Shown: positions 1 to 8,391 of the stretch, one piece after another | Numbering within the stretch: the stretch's first letter is position 1 | How the letters are laid out: every line of letters begins with the position of its first letter | Source of the DNA: Bradyrhizobium sp. | GTDB lineage: Bacteria > Pseudomonadota > Alphaproteobacteria > Rhizobiales > Xanthobacteraceae | Assembly (NCBI RefSeq): GCF_030697065.1 | Contig: NZ_JAUYQU010000228.1 | Location: 1 to 64,000 of the forward strand | Reading direction: 5' to 3' | Length of the DNA stretch: 64,000 nucleotides | Translations under genes and position numbers: made by a program | The notes under the pieces: model-generated | What the model was told of the DNA's origin: nothing | Database searches by the model: none | What the model saw: the letters and a program-made list of their open reading frames with translations, nothing else

Positions 1-451
1 CCTGTTCTTCGCTGTCGGCCTGTTCGACCCTGGTGGCCGAAGTGACGCCGCGTCCGGACAGATCGCGATGACGTTTGGCTTGGCTCTGAAGATAGGCCAA
101 TTTGTTCTCGGCCTCGGTTGCCTCGGCCCGGGTCTCACGCAGGCTCACCTTGAGCTGCTCAACGGCAGCACGCGCGGAATCGGTCTCGGCTTCAGCCTTG
201 GCGAGCGCCAGCCGGTAGGGGGCGGGATCGAGACGAAACAGCACGTCGCCCGCCTTGACGACCGCGTGGTCACGAATGCGCACGTCGATAATCCGGCCGG
301 GCACTTCGCCTGCAATCTGGGTAATGTCCGCCTTGACGAACGCATTCTCGGTTGATGCGTAACGGCCGCCCTGCAGCCACAACATCAGCGCTCCGAGCAG
401 GACGAGCACCGGCACGCCGATTAGCGCCCATGGCCGCAGTCGCTTGCTCAT
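1..451 (-). CDS. HlyD/EmrA-type membrane fusion protein, N-terminal part (cut by window edge)
   Basis: This is the N-terminal 150 residues of a periplasmic adaptor for a tripartite drug exporter. It would link an inner-membrane pump to an outer-membrane channel. The start MSKRLRPWALIG is followed by one membrane helix (about residues 9-27), then the biotinyl-lipoyl-like stretch with TENAFVKADI and GEVPGRI, then an alternating hydrophilic coiled-coil (about residues 85-130). The frame stays open to base 2, so the C-terminus lies outside the window. Its ATG overlaps the marR stop as ATGA, so the two are translationally coupled. The matching EmrB-type pump is probably the divergent gene at 1057. 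Confidence 0.9.
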   Translation of the reverse strand, partial: MSKRLRPWALIGVPVLVLLGALMLWLQGGRYASTENAFVKADITQIAGEVPGRIIDVRIRDHAVVKAGDVLFRLDPAPYRLALAKAEAETDSARAAVEQLKVSLRETRAEATEAENKLAYLQSQAKRHRDLSGRGVTSATRVEQADSEEQ

Positions 452-966
452 GGCGCGGCCTTCCCATTGAGGCCGCGCGCGCTGCGCGAAACAGGTTTGC
501 GGCTGGCAACCACGGCTTTCCCGGGCGGACCGCCATCCACGGCCGAAACCAGCGTCTTCTTGATGCGCTGCAACAACAACATGAGTTGCCTGCTTTCCGG
601 CACCGAGAGATCGGTGAGGGCGTCTTCTACCGTTGCTTCGGCGACGCGCCAGATGCGCTTGTGCACCCGCTCGGCTTCCGGCGTGAGATATACGCGCTTG
701 ACGCGGCGGTCTTCACGCTGGGTCCGGCGCGCCACCCAGCCATTGGCCACCAGCCGGTCGATCATGCGGCCCGCGGTCGCCTTCTCCACCTCCATCATCT
801 CGGCAAGCTCGGAAAGCGAGGCGCCCGGATGCCGGTGCAGACGGGTCAGCACCAGCCATTGCGCCCTGGTGATCCCGAGCCGGCGTACGCGGCGATCGAA
901 CTCCGTCCGCAACAGCCGGGCGACGTCGGATATCACCACGCCAATGTATTCGTCGGTATTCGGCAT
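448..966 (-). CDS. MarR family transcriptional regulator
   Basis: This 172-residue winged-helix repressor would bind DNA as a dimer and respond to a small ligand. The helix-turn-helix and wing are clear: SLSELAEMMEVEKATAGRMIDRL is followed by a wing with RRTQREDRRVKRVYLT (about residues 50-105). Flanking helices would form the dimer interface, and the C-terminus is a basic tail. It forms an operon with the downstream emrA-type gene (ATGA overlap) and diverges from the emrB-type pump. The two 18-bp repeats just upstream of its start are the likely binding sites, so it probably controls itself and the pump. The inducing ligand is unknown. Confidence 0.93.
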   Translation of the reverse strand: MPNTDEYIGVVISDVARLLRTEFDRRVRRLGITRAQWLVLTRLHRHPGASLSELAEMMEVEKATAGRMIDRLVANGWVARRTQREDRRVKRVYLTPEAERVHKRIWRVAEATVEDALTDLSVPESRQLMLLLQRIKKTLVSAVDGGPPGKAVVASRKPVSRSARGLNGKAAP

Positions 967-990
967 GCTTCAATTGTAGCCGCCGGCGAA

Positions 991-1029
991 TTAGTAAGCT
1001 AGGTTATTTAATTGGTAAGCTAGGTTATT
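991..1029. promoter_or_regulatory. Tandem direct repeat, candidate MarR operator between marR-emrA and emrB
   Basis: Two 18-bp copies, TTAGTAAGCTAGGTTATT at 991-1008 and TTGGTAAGCTAGGTTATT at 1012-1029, differ at one base and repeat with a 21-bp period, about two helical turns. Each contains TAAGCTAGGTTA, a 10-of-12 palindrome, which suits a dimeric regulator. They sit between the divergent marR and emrB starts and are AT-rich against a GC-rich background. A TATTAT -10-like hexamer at 1026-1031 overlaps the second copy. The operator role is inferred. Confidence 0.7.
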
Positions 1030-1056
1030 ATCTGGCTCATTTTGCAGCGCAACGAG

Positions 1057-2589
1057 ATGACCGAAAGTACCGCAAGCGCAGATACCCAGGCTCCGGCATT
1101 GACCGCGGCGCAGCGATACTGGACCCTGGCCACCGTGGTGCTGGGGTCCTCGCTCTATGGCACCGCGCTGCTCACGACATCGACCGTGCTGCCGCAGATG
1201 CAGGGTGCGATGTCGGCAACCCAGGACGAGATCGCCTGGGCGATGACGTTCAACATCCTCGCCACCGCGGTGGTGACGCCGATGACCGGCTGGCTGGTGT
1301 CCCGCTTCGGCACCAAACGCGTGGTGGTGTACTCGATTGCCGTCTTCACGGTCGCAACGCTGCTGTGCGGGATGGCGCAATCGCTCGAAATGCTGGTGCT
1401 GTGGCGCATCATTCAGGGCGGTGCGGGTGCGCCGGTCGTGCCGTTGTCGCAGTCGATCCTGTTCGCCACGTTTCCTCGCCATCAGCACACGATGGTGATG
1501 TCGATCTTCGGGATGGCGGTTGCGGTCGCGCCGGTTTTCGGTCCGGTTTTCGGCGGCTATCTCGCCGAGATCTACAGCTGGCGCTGGTCGTTCTACATGC
1601 TGGTGCCGATCGGCATCTGCGCCACCATCGGCATGCACCTGACCTTGCAGTCTTCCGTGCAACTGGAAAAGGTTCGCTTCGACTGGACCGGCTTTCTTGC
1701 GCTCGCCATAGCGCTTGCCGCGATTCAACTCGTGCTCGCGCGCGGCGTGCGGCTGGACTGGTTCAACTCGACGGAGATCGTGATCGAGTGCCTGATCGCA
1801 GCGATCGCATTCTACGTGTTCATCGTACACAGCCTCGGCGCCCGCGCGCCGTTCCTGAACCTGAGGCTGCTCACCGACCGCAACTACGCAATCGGGCTCG
1901 CGCTGGTGACGATCTACGGCATGCTCAATTTCACGCCGATGGTGTTGCTGCCGCCACTGCTGCAGCAGCATGTCGGATTCTCGGACGCGCTGGTCGGGCA
2001 GGTGATCGGATGCCGCGGCCTGGGAATGCTGCTGGGTTTTCTGGCCGCGGGCTTGATGAGCCGGATCGACCCGCGCATCAGCATGGCGTTCGGCTTTGGC
2101 CTGCAAACCGCGGCGGGACTCTGGATGCTCACATTCGATCTCAACGTGACCATGGAGATACTGGTCGTCAACAGCGCCATCCAGGGCTTTGCCGTTGGCG
2201 TCGTCTGGGTGCCGATCACGGTGGTGGCGTTCGACACCCTGGAAGCCAAGGACTACGCCGAGGCTTCCTCGATCTTCCACCTGCTGCGCAACATCGGATC
2301 GAGCTTCTTCATCTCGCTGTCGATCGCCGAGATCGTGCGTACGACCGGCTCCAATTACAGCCGCATGACCGAGATGATCACGCCCTACAACCGGGCAATC
2401 AACATGCCGGAAGTGACGGGGGCGTGGAACTTCGACACTGTGCCGGGCCTCGCCCGGGTCGCGCGGGAGATCATGCGGCAGTCGGTGATGATCGGCTATC
2501 TCAATGCGTTCACGATGTACACGGTGGCGTCGGCGCTCGCGGTTGTATTCGCCCTGCTGGTGCGGCGGCGCAAGAGGGCGATCGTGTGA
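1057..2589 (+). CDS. DHA2-family MFS multidrug exporter (EmrB type)
   Basis: This proton-driven drug efflux pump of about 510 residues has the 14-helix layout of the EmrB/QacA family. Visible signatures include TVLPQMQGAM in helix 1, the helix 2-3 loop SRFGTKRVVVYS, and the helix 5 region GMAVAVAPVFGPVFGGYLAE (antiporter motif C). The start chosen is the ATG giving MTESTASAD; an in-frame TTG 15 bases upstream is less likely. It diverges from marR and the emrA-type adaptor, so pump and adaptor genes are split around a shared control region. Substrates cannot be read from the sequence. Confidence 0.92.
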   Translation: MTESTASADTQAPALTAAQRYWTLATVVLGSSLYGTALLTTSTVLPQMQGAMSATQDEIAWAMTFNILATAVVTPMTGWLVSRFGTKRVVVYSIAVFTVATLLCGMAQSLEMLVLWRIIQGGAGAPVVPLSQSILFATFPRHQHTMVMSIFGMAVAVAPVFGPVFGGYLAEIYSWRWSFYMLVPIGICATIGMHLTLQSSVQLEKVRFDWTGFLALAIALAAIQLVLARGVRLDWFNSTEIVIECLIAAIAFYVFIVHSLGARAPFLNLRLLTDRNYAIGLALVTIYGMLNFTPMVLLPPLLQQHVGFSDALVGQVIGCRGLGMLLGFLAAGLMSRIDPRISMAFGFGLQTAAGLWMLTFDLNVTMEILVVNSAIQGFAVGVVWVPITVVAFDTLEAKDYAEASSIFHLLRNIGSSFFISLSIAEIVRTTGSNYSRMTEMITPYNRAINMPEVTGAWNFDTVPGLARVAREIMRQSVMIGYLNAFTMYTVASALAVVFALLVRRRKRAIV

Positions 2590-2592
2590 TCG

Positions 2593-3963
2593 CTATCTCC
2601 GCACCGCGTTGGTGCCCACCACAATCTGGGCAAAACGCTGCGCGCCTTCGGCGCTTAGATCCGGCGTGACCGGCCGCGCGTGGTCGAGCCCGACCACGGC
2701 GCCGCGCGGCGTTTCCGAGATCATGTTGTTGTTGACCAGCGCGGTGCCGGCGCCCGGCGTCACCGACACGCCGACGCCGACGAAGGCATTGCGGATCACA
2801 TTGCCCGATATCACGACGTCGCGCAGATACTTGCCCCAGCCGGCGATGATCCCGAACGACGGCGCATTCTCGATCACGTTGCCGGTCACGGATGTGTCGG
2901 CCTCGACATAAATGCCGATGCCGGCATCGTCGTCCGGCGCGGTGCCGATCGGGCGCTTCGGCAGCAGGTTGCGGATGATATTGCCCTGCACCACCGCGAT
3001 ACGCCCGCCCTCGTTGAAATTGCAGACCGAAACGCCCAGCGCCGCGCCGTCGACGGTGTTGTTGGCGATCACCGCGCCCTCGAACGCGAATTCGGAATAC
3101 AGCGCCACCTCGCGCACGCCGGAGACGCTGTTGCCCGTGATCTGGATGTTGGAGGCAGAATTGCCGCGCACCGCGGAATAGTCGCAGTTGCTGATACGAT
3201 TGCCCCGCACGATGACGTTGCCGGCGCGAAACGCGTTGATGGCGTTGCCATATTGCCCGGAGCCGCCGGGGCCGGCCTTGATGTCCTCGATGCGGTTGTC
3301 GAGCACTAGGGTGCCGTCGTCGCCGATCGCGTGGCGGAGGATTTCGATACCGTTGTCGTTGGTGTCCAGGATGGTGTTGCGCGCAACCATCAGGCCGCGC
3401 GCGTCGAATGACGTGAATCCGGTGACGGCGATCCTCGAGATGATGTTGCCGCTGACCTCGCCGGAACAGTTTTCGAACCAGATGCCGTTGCCGCCGCTGC
3501 GGGTGATTTCGCAGTCCGTGATGCGGATGTCGCGCCCGTCGAGGCAATGCACCAGGCCGCGCCGCGTCGGCAGCGGAATGCCGCCGCCGTCGAGCGTGAT
3601 GTTACTGAGGCCGATGCTGCTGCCGCCTTCGCCTTGCAGCATGGATGCGCCGCCGCTGAAGACCAGTCTGGTGGCGCCGCGCACGCCGACCAGCTGGGTG
3701 CCGTTTTGCAGGCGCAGCATGCCGGTGCGATAGACCCCCGGCGGCAGCGCCAGCGGGACCTGCGCCCGAGCGGCCTCGTCGATCGCGCGCTGCAAAGTCC
3801 TGGTCTGGTCGTCGGGGCTGCCGGGCCGTACGCCATACTGGGTGGCATCGCGTCCCAGCGCCGAGGTCGTCGGCGCCGCGCGTGCGGAACCCGGCGAGAT
3901 CGCCAGCGCGCCGGCAATGCCGGCGGCGGATACTCCGATGAGATGGCGGCGATTGACGTCCAT
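2593..3963 (-). CDS. Tat-exported right-handed beta-helix repeat protein (TIGR03808-like)
   Basis: This 456-residue protein has a twin-arginine signal (NRRHLIGVSAAGIAGALA, residues 4-21) and an Ala-rich cleavage region near residue 30. The body contains a pectate-lyase-like start, DQTRTLQRAIDEAARAQVPLALPPGVYRTGMLRL. Many short coils rich in GN.I and N.ISN follow, typical of parallel beta-helix proteins. It matches my memory of the uncharacterised Tat-translocated repeat family TIGR03808. A carbohydrate-binding or carbohydrate-modifying role is possible, but no catalytic residues can be assigned. It converges with the emrB-type gene, with 3 bases between stop codons. Confidence 0.8.
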   Translation of the reverse strand: MDVNRRHLIGVSAAGIAGALAISPGSARAAPTTSALGRDATQYGVRPGSPDDQTRTLQRAIDEAARAQVPLALPPGVYRTGMLRLQNGTQLVGVRGATRLVFSGGASMLQGEGGSSIGLSNITLDGGGIPLPTRRGLVHCLDGRDIRITDCEITRSGGNGIWFENCSGEVSGNIISRIAVTGFTSFDARGLMVARNTILDTNDNGIEILRHAIGDDGTLVLDNRIEDIKAGPGGSGQYGNAINAFRAGNVIVRGNRISNCDYSAVRGNSASNIQITGNSVSGVREVALYSEFAFEGAVIANNTVDGAALGVSVCNFNEGGRIAVVQGNIIRNLLPKRPIGTAPDDDAGIGIYVEADTSVTGNVIENAPSFGIIAGWGKYLRDVVISGNVIRNAFVGVGVSVTPGAGTALVNNNMISETPRGAVVGLDHARPVTPDLSAEGAQRFAQIVVGTNAVRR

Positions 3964-4068
3964 GATCGCGTCTCCGGCGGACGAACGTCCGCAAGCTCAG
4001 GAGTAACGCAAAAACACGGCGGGGCATGGTGACGGCGGCGACGAAGAAGGCGAATGTTGGAGGTAGGG

Positions 4069-4728
4069 TTAATCGTTGGCGAGCGTGGCCCGTCGCGCCA
4101 GCTTCACCATCTCCATCAACATCGCCTCGCCAGCGTCGACCAGTTCTTCCAGCGTGACGCGGTGCATCGAGCCCTTGCGCAGCCGTGCGCCATCGCGCGC
4201 CAGCGGCGGTATGTGGACGAACGCGGCGAGGCGGGGGCCGCTTTCGCCGCAGGTCGCCTCGATCGCGCGCCAGCTCAGGTAATTGCAGAGGTAGCTGCCG
4301 GCATCGCGCGAGGGGCGTGCATCGATCCCGGTGCCGACGGCGGCGCGCAGCAGTCTGGCGGTGTGCGGGCCGAAGGTCATGGCGTCGGCGCCGCCCGCGA
4401 TCGATCCCTTGCGCACGCGCGTGTGATCGGCGTCGGGCCACAGCGTTGTGACGGCGTTGCGGGCGCGGGTTTCGATCCGGACGTAAGGCGTGCGGGCGGC
4501 GAGGCCGAACATCAGCAGCGCCTGCGGCCGGTACGCTTTCAAAATGTCAGGCAGTTCGCTGTCGACCGCTCTGTAGGTCACCGGAAAAATGTGGCCGTGC
4601 AACCCGACATCGGCGAGCGCGGGACGGCGCAGCTGCACCAGCCGCGCCACCAGCGGCTGGGTCGGATTGCAGGGCGCGCCGGGAAACGGGCCGAAGCCGG
4701 TGATGAGGATGCGGAGTTTGGTGTCCAA
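4069..4728 (-). CDS. pcp: Pyroglutamyl-peptidase I (peptidase C15)
   Basis: This 219-residue cytosolic cysteine peptidase removes N-terminal pyroglutamate from peptides. The hallmark N-terminus ILITGFGPFPGAPCNPT is present. Catalytic residues by family pattern are Glu86 (RIETRARNAV), Cys148 (GSYLCNYLSW) and His172 (FVHIPPL). The length is normal for the family. It stands alone: the beta-helix gene begins about 105 bases downstream on the same strand, and a small iron-sulfur protein gene diverges upstream. Confidence 0.92.
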   Translation of the reverse strand: MDTKLRILITGFGPFPGAPCNPTQPLVARLVQLRRPALADVGLHGHIFPVTYRAVDSELPDILKAYRPQALLMFGLAARTPYVRIETRARNAVTTLWPDADHTRVRKGSIAGGADAMTFGPHTARLLRAAVGTGIDARPSRDAGSYLCNYLSWRAIEATCGESGPRLAAFVHIPPLARDGARLRKGSMHRVTLEELVDAGEAMLMEMVKLARRATLAND

Positions 4729-4785
4729 ATTGTTCCTCTGCCGTCACGCCGGCCAAATTTTCGCAATCGTACCTATATATCGGGG

Positions 4786-5100
4786 ATGGTCAAAACCGCA
4801 TCCACCGTAACCGTATGTTCCCGGCGCGAGCCCGTCCTGGTTTGCAGGAAATGCCTCAAGCGCGTTACGGGCGGCTCCAGAATCAAGCGAGCGCTGAAGT
4901 CAGCGGTGAAGAGCCTGCGCGATGCGCAGCCGGGCCGGCGCCCGCGCCTCGTGATGACCGCTTGTTTTGGCATCTGCCCCAAGCGGGCCGTTGTCGTCGC
5001 GAGCGGAACGACACTGCATCGCGGCGAGTACATTTTGCTTGCCGATGCCGGTCAGGTCGTCGATGCCGTCGCGTTATTGATGCCGGCGGACCGGCCTTGA
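4786..5100 (+). CDS. Small thioredoxin-fold [2Fe-2S] ferredoxin-like protein
   Basis: This 104-residue protein has cysteines in an arrangement typical of thioredoxin-like [2Fe-2S] ferredoxins. VTVCSRR (C11), VCRKCLKR (C20 and C23) and TACFGICPKRAVVV (CxxxC in the second half) are visible. In the family, four cysteines ligate the cluster and the CPKxAV segment ends the fold. The ATG giving MVKTASTVTV is preferred over longer upstream starts because homology-like sequence begins there. It is monocistronic: pcp diverges, and a Rho-independent terminator follows at 5186. The redox partner is unknown. The family call rests on motif shape only. Confidence 0.65.
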   Translation: MVKTASTVTVCSRREPVLVCRKCLKRVTGGSRIKRALKSAVKSLRDAQPGRRPRLVMTACFGICPKRAVVVASGTTLHRGEYILLADAGQVVDAVALLMPADRP

Positions 5101-5185
5101 GTATGCCCCGATGCGATGCCGTTATCGGTATTAAATTACCGTAACCTTGTCATTGCATGGGGTTGTTTTCGTGTTTTTTGTTGAG

Positions 5186-5208
5186 GCCTCCGCAGGAGGC
5201 TTTTTGTT
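5186..5208 (+). terminator. Rho-independent terminator after the [2Fe-2S] protein gene
   Basis: A GCCTCC stem at 5186-5191, a GCA loop and GGAGGC at 5195-5200 are followed by TTTTTGTT. It lies 86 bases after the stop of the small ferredoxin-like gene and is oriented to end that transcript. It faces the convergent meaB gene. Confidence 0.8.
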
Positions 5209-5267
5209 GTGTCCGGGTGCCGATAGTGCATCGCGGGTCAGGTAAATCCCGAACCGGCATGCTCCCG

Positions 5268-6260
5268 TTATTTGAGCATTTCCGCGATCTGCTCGGCAGC
5301 GACGGCCGGCGCAATGCGGCCGTCGGCTACCTCGGCTTCGATCTTCTTCACTTTGCCGCGGATCGCGGGATCGGCGCGCAGCCGCGCCATCATCCGCTGC
5401 TCCAGCATCGACCACATCCATTTCACCTGCTGCTGCCGCCGCCGCTCGGCGAATTCGCCTGACGCATTCATCGCGGTGCGGTGATCGAGAATCTTCTGCC
5501 ACAGCACGTCGATGCCGGTCCCCGTCAGCGCCGAATAGGTCTCGACCGGCGGCTGCCAGTGTTGCGAACGTGGAGCGAGGATATGCAGCGCGCCGCGATA
5601 CTCGGCCGCCGCCAGGTTGGCGCGCTTGATGTTGTCGCCGTCGGCCTTGTTGACCGCGATCATGTCCGCAAGCTCGACCAGACCCTTCTTGATGCCCTGC
5701 AACTCGTCGCCGGCGCCCGGCAGCATCAGCGCCAGGAAGAAATCCGTCATGTCGTAGACCGCGGTCTCGGACTGGCCGATGCCGACGGTCTCCACCAGTA
5801 CGACGTCGAATCCTGCGGCCTCGCACAGCAGCATCGCCTCGCGGGTTTTCGCCGCGACGCCACCCAGCGTGCCGGCGGCCGGCGAGGGACGGATAAAACC
5901 ATGGTCGGAGGCGGACAAGAGCGCCATCCGCGTCTTGTCGCCGAGGATCGAGCCGCCGGTGCGGGCCGAGGAGGGGTCGACCGCCAGCACCGCGACCTTG
6001 TGGCCGCGCTCGATCAGGTACATGCCGAGCACGTCGATGGTGGTGGATTTGCCGACCCCGGGCGAGCCGGTGATGCCGACCCGGATCGCCTTGCCGGTAT
6101 CCGGCAGCAGCGCCTGCACGAGTTCGCGGGCCACGGCCTGATGGTCGCCACGCCGGCTTTCGATCAGCGTGATCGCGCGCGCCAGCACCGCGCGGTTGCC
6201 GGCGCGAAGGTCCTTGGCCAATGCCTTGATGTCGATGGAGGCGGATTTCGGAAGGGTCAT
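5268..6260 (-). CDS. meaB: Methylmalonyl-CoA mutase-associated GTPase MeaB (ArgK family)
   Basis: This 330-residue G3E-class P-loop GTPase gates cofactor loading and protects adenosylcobalamin-dependent methylmalonyl-CoA mutase. Walker A is GSPGVGKST (residues 65-73). VLAVDPSSARTGGSILGDKTRM, ETVGIGQSE and the NKAD guanine-specificity motif (AVNKADGDN) are all present. The C-terminus is the usual helical dimerisation arm. The start at MTLPKSASI is chosen over an in-frame start 57 bases upstream. It is the last gene of the leftward run that includes both mutase subunits, which supports the assignment. It is separated from mutB by a Tct transporter and a DUF3298 gene. Confidence 0.93.
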   Translation of the reverse strand: MTLPKSASIDIKALAKDLRAGNRAVLARAITLIESRRGDHQAVARELVQALLPDTGKAIRVGITGSPGVGKSTTIDVLGMYLIERGHKVAVLAVDPSSARTGGSILGDKTRMALLSASDHGFIRPSPAAGTLGGVAAKTREAMLLCEAAGFDVVLVETVGIGQSETAVYDMTDFFLALMLPGAGDELQGIKKGLVELADMIAVNKADGDNIKRANLAAAEYRGALHILAPRSQHWQPPVETYSALTGTGIDVLWQKILDHRTAMNASGEFAERRRQQQVKWMWSMLEQRMMARLRADPAIRGKVKKIEAEVADGRIAPAVAAEQIAEMLK

Positions 6261-6330
6261 GCCTTCGTTTACAACGGCCGGACCCGGCAGGCGAGGGGCT
6301 TGGCGTTTTCCAGCCAAGTGGCTGTAGGAA

Positions 6331-7839
6331 TCACGGCACGGGAGCCACGCCGCTGAGGCTTGTCGGCTTGCCCTTGACGGAGCGCCACAACATCGCGCTC
6401 CAGATCAGCAGGGTAGTCACCCCGAGTGCGGCCGCTATCGGCCGCTCGAAGAACATGATGAACGCGCCGTCGGCCTTGATCATCGAGGTCATGAAGTTCT
6501 GCTCCAGCATTTCGCCGAGCACCAAACCGAGAATCGCCGGAGCGATCGGAAAGCCGTGCTGCTCCATCAGCCAGCCGATCAGCCCCATGACAAGCATGAT
6601 GATGATGCCATAGGCCGAGTTGGTCATGGCGTAGGAGCCGACCACGCAGAAGATCAGAATGACGGGCAGCAGGATATTGCGCGGCACCCGCAGCAGCTGC
6701 TTGCCGCCCTTGATCGCTGCCCAACCCAGCGGCAGCATCAGGAGGTTGGCAAGGATGAAAATAATGAATACCGCATAGATGAACTGCGGGTTTTGCAGGA
6801 ACACGGTTGGCCCGGGGTTCATTCCCTTCATGTAGAGGACGCCGATCACGATGGCGGTGATGGAATCGCCGGGAATGCCGAACACCAGCGCCGGAATCCA
6901 GGCGGCGCCTACCGCCGAATTGTTGGCCGAAGTGGCATCGACGATGCCCTCGACGTGGCCGGTGCCGAACTTTTCGGGCTGCTTGGAGAATCGTTTCGAG
7001 ACCGCGAACGAAATCCACGCGGCGATGTCGGCGCCGGCGCCGGGCAGCGCTCCGATCAGCACGCCGATCGTCGATCCCCGAAGGAAATTGAACCAGTAGC
7101 GCTTGAATACGTCGAACACGCCGGTGAAAATGTTGCCGATCTGCTGGGCGATCATGGCCCCTCGCGCGTCGATGCTGACCATGCCGCGCAATAACTCCGA
7201 CAAGGCAAACATGCCGATCATCGCGGGAATGAAGCTGATGCCCTGCAGCAGTTCGACGCCGCCGAAGGTAAAACGCGGATAGCCGGCGGCGGGATCGATG
7301 CCGATACAGTTGATGGCGAGGCCGAGCAGCAGGGATGTGACGCCCTTGAGCGGCATATCGGTGGTCATGAAAACCGCGCAGGTCAGGCCAAGCAGCGCCA
7401 GCCAGAAATATTCGAATGAGGAAAAATTGATCGCGACTTCCGCCAGCGCCGGTGCGCACAGGATCAGGATAGCGACTCCGATGAGGCCGCCCATCACCGA
7501 AAACACCAGATTGACGCCGAGATTGAGGTCGAGCTGACCTTTCTTCGACATCGCATAACTTTCGTCGGTGTAGGCGGCCGATGCCGGCGTACCGGGGATT
7601 CGCAGCAGCGCCGCGGGAATATCGCCGGCGAAAATTGCCATCGCGGTGGCGGCGACGATGGCGCCCAGCGCCGGAACCGGCTCCATAAAGAACGTCACTG
7701 GCACCAGCAGCGCGGTCGCCATCGTCGCCGTCAGCCCCGGCATCGCACCCACGAACATGCCGAACGCGGCCGAAGCCGTGATGACCCAAAGCACATAGGG
7801 ATCAAAAACGAGGCGGACGGCAGCGAGGAAGGCATCCAT
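6331..7839 (-). CDS. tctA: Tripartite tricarboxylate transporter large permease TctA
   Basis: This 502-residue inner-membrane subunit has about 12 helices. It drives uptake of carboxylates delivered by a TctC/Bug binding protein. Family signatures visible are GAMPGLTATMATALLVPVTF near the N-terminus, AIFAGDIPAALLRIPGTPAS, and GALPGAGADIAAWISF with SANNSAVGAAWIPALVFGIPGDS in the second repeat. It forms an operon with tctB (7-base gap) and tctC upstream. The substrate is not determined, since TctA and Bug families cover citrate, tartrate, terephthalate and many other acids. Confidence 0.95.
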   Translation of the reverse strand: MDAFLAAVRLVFDPYVLWVITASAAFGMFVGAMPGLTATMATALLVPVTFFMEPVPALGAIVAATAMAIFAGDIPAALLRIPGTPASAAYTDESYAMSKKGQLDLNLGVNLVFSVMGGLIGVAILILCAPALAEVAINFSSFEYFWLALLGLTCAVFMTTDMPLKGVTSLLLGLAINCIGIDPAAGYPRFTFGGVELLQGISFIPAMIGMFALSELLRGMVSIDARGAMIAQQIGNIFTGVFDVFKRYWFNFLRGSTIGVLIGALPGAGADIAAWISFAVSKRFSKQPEKFGTGHVEGIVDATSANNSAVGAAWIPALVFGIPGDSITAIVIGVLYMKGMNPGPTVFLQNPQFIYAVFIIFILANLLMLPLGWAAIKGGKQLLRVPRNILLPVILIFCVVGSYAMTNSAYGIIIMLVMGLIGWLMEQHGFPIAPAILGLVLGEMLEQNFMTSMIKADGAFIMFFERPIAAALGVTTLLIWSAMLWRSVKGKPTSLSGVAPVP

Positions 7840-7846
7840 GTCGGCC

Positions 7847-8320
7847 TCAGAGAATCGAGTTCAGCCAGCCGCGCGGCAGCGGCACCCGCAGTAGCGAAGC
7901 GAAGAACCAGTAGATGAGCAGCGTGCCGGCGAACGCGGTAACGGCGGCGATCCACGGCCGCACGCCGAGCCAGAGAAACAGCGTGCCGAGAAACAGCAGC
8001 GCCATCGGAATGAATCCGACGGTTTCCGCAACGAAGATGTACAGCAGCAACAGCGCGATCACGAGCAGGAACGAGGTGAGACTGCGCGGTTGCCGCGCCC
8101 AGGGCGCAATCTCGACCCAAGGCGCGCCTGCGCGTCGCGATGCGAGGCCGTTCCACATCAGCACGGCGCCGCAGACGATCAGTCCGGCGCCGAGGATTCG
8201 CGGAAACAGCGACGGGCCATATTTCTGGCCGGGAAATTCGGGAAAGCTCGCCGTCAAGGCGATCATCACGGCGGAGAGTACGATCAGCACAAGCCCGGCG
8301 ATGGCGTCATTGGCGCGCAA
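7847..8320 (-). CDS. tctB: Tripartite tricarboxylate transporter small subunit TctB
   Basis: This 157-residue small membrane subunit has four predicted helices. The N-terminal helix ends in SFPEFPGQKYGPSLFPRI, a typical TctB loop, and two closely spaced C-terminal helices follow. It sits between tctC (71-base gap) and tctA (7-base gap), the standard gene order. It probably stabilises the permease. The sequence is weakly conserved in this family, so the call leans on context as well as topology. Confidence 0.9.
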   Translation of the reverse strand: MRANDAIAGLVLIVLSAVMIALTASFPEFPGQKYGPSLFPRILGAGLIVCGAVLMWNGLASRRAGAPWVEIAPWARQPRSLTSFLLVIALLLLYIFVAETVGFIPMALLFLGTLFLWLGVRPWIAAVTAFAGTLLIYWFFASLLRVPLPRGWLNSIL

Positions 8321-8391
8321 TAGCTACTCCTGTGATGAGGGAACGCCGCGCTGCCAACAGCGCGGCGATGAGGCTCAGACCTGCCGGGTTG

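Noticed and set aside
991-2280. Long minus-strand frame (429 aa) opposite the emrB-type gene
   Set aside because: Arg/His/Gln-rich antisense shadow of a clear MFS protein, with no recognisable domain.
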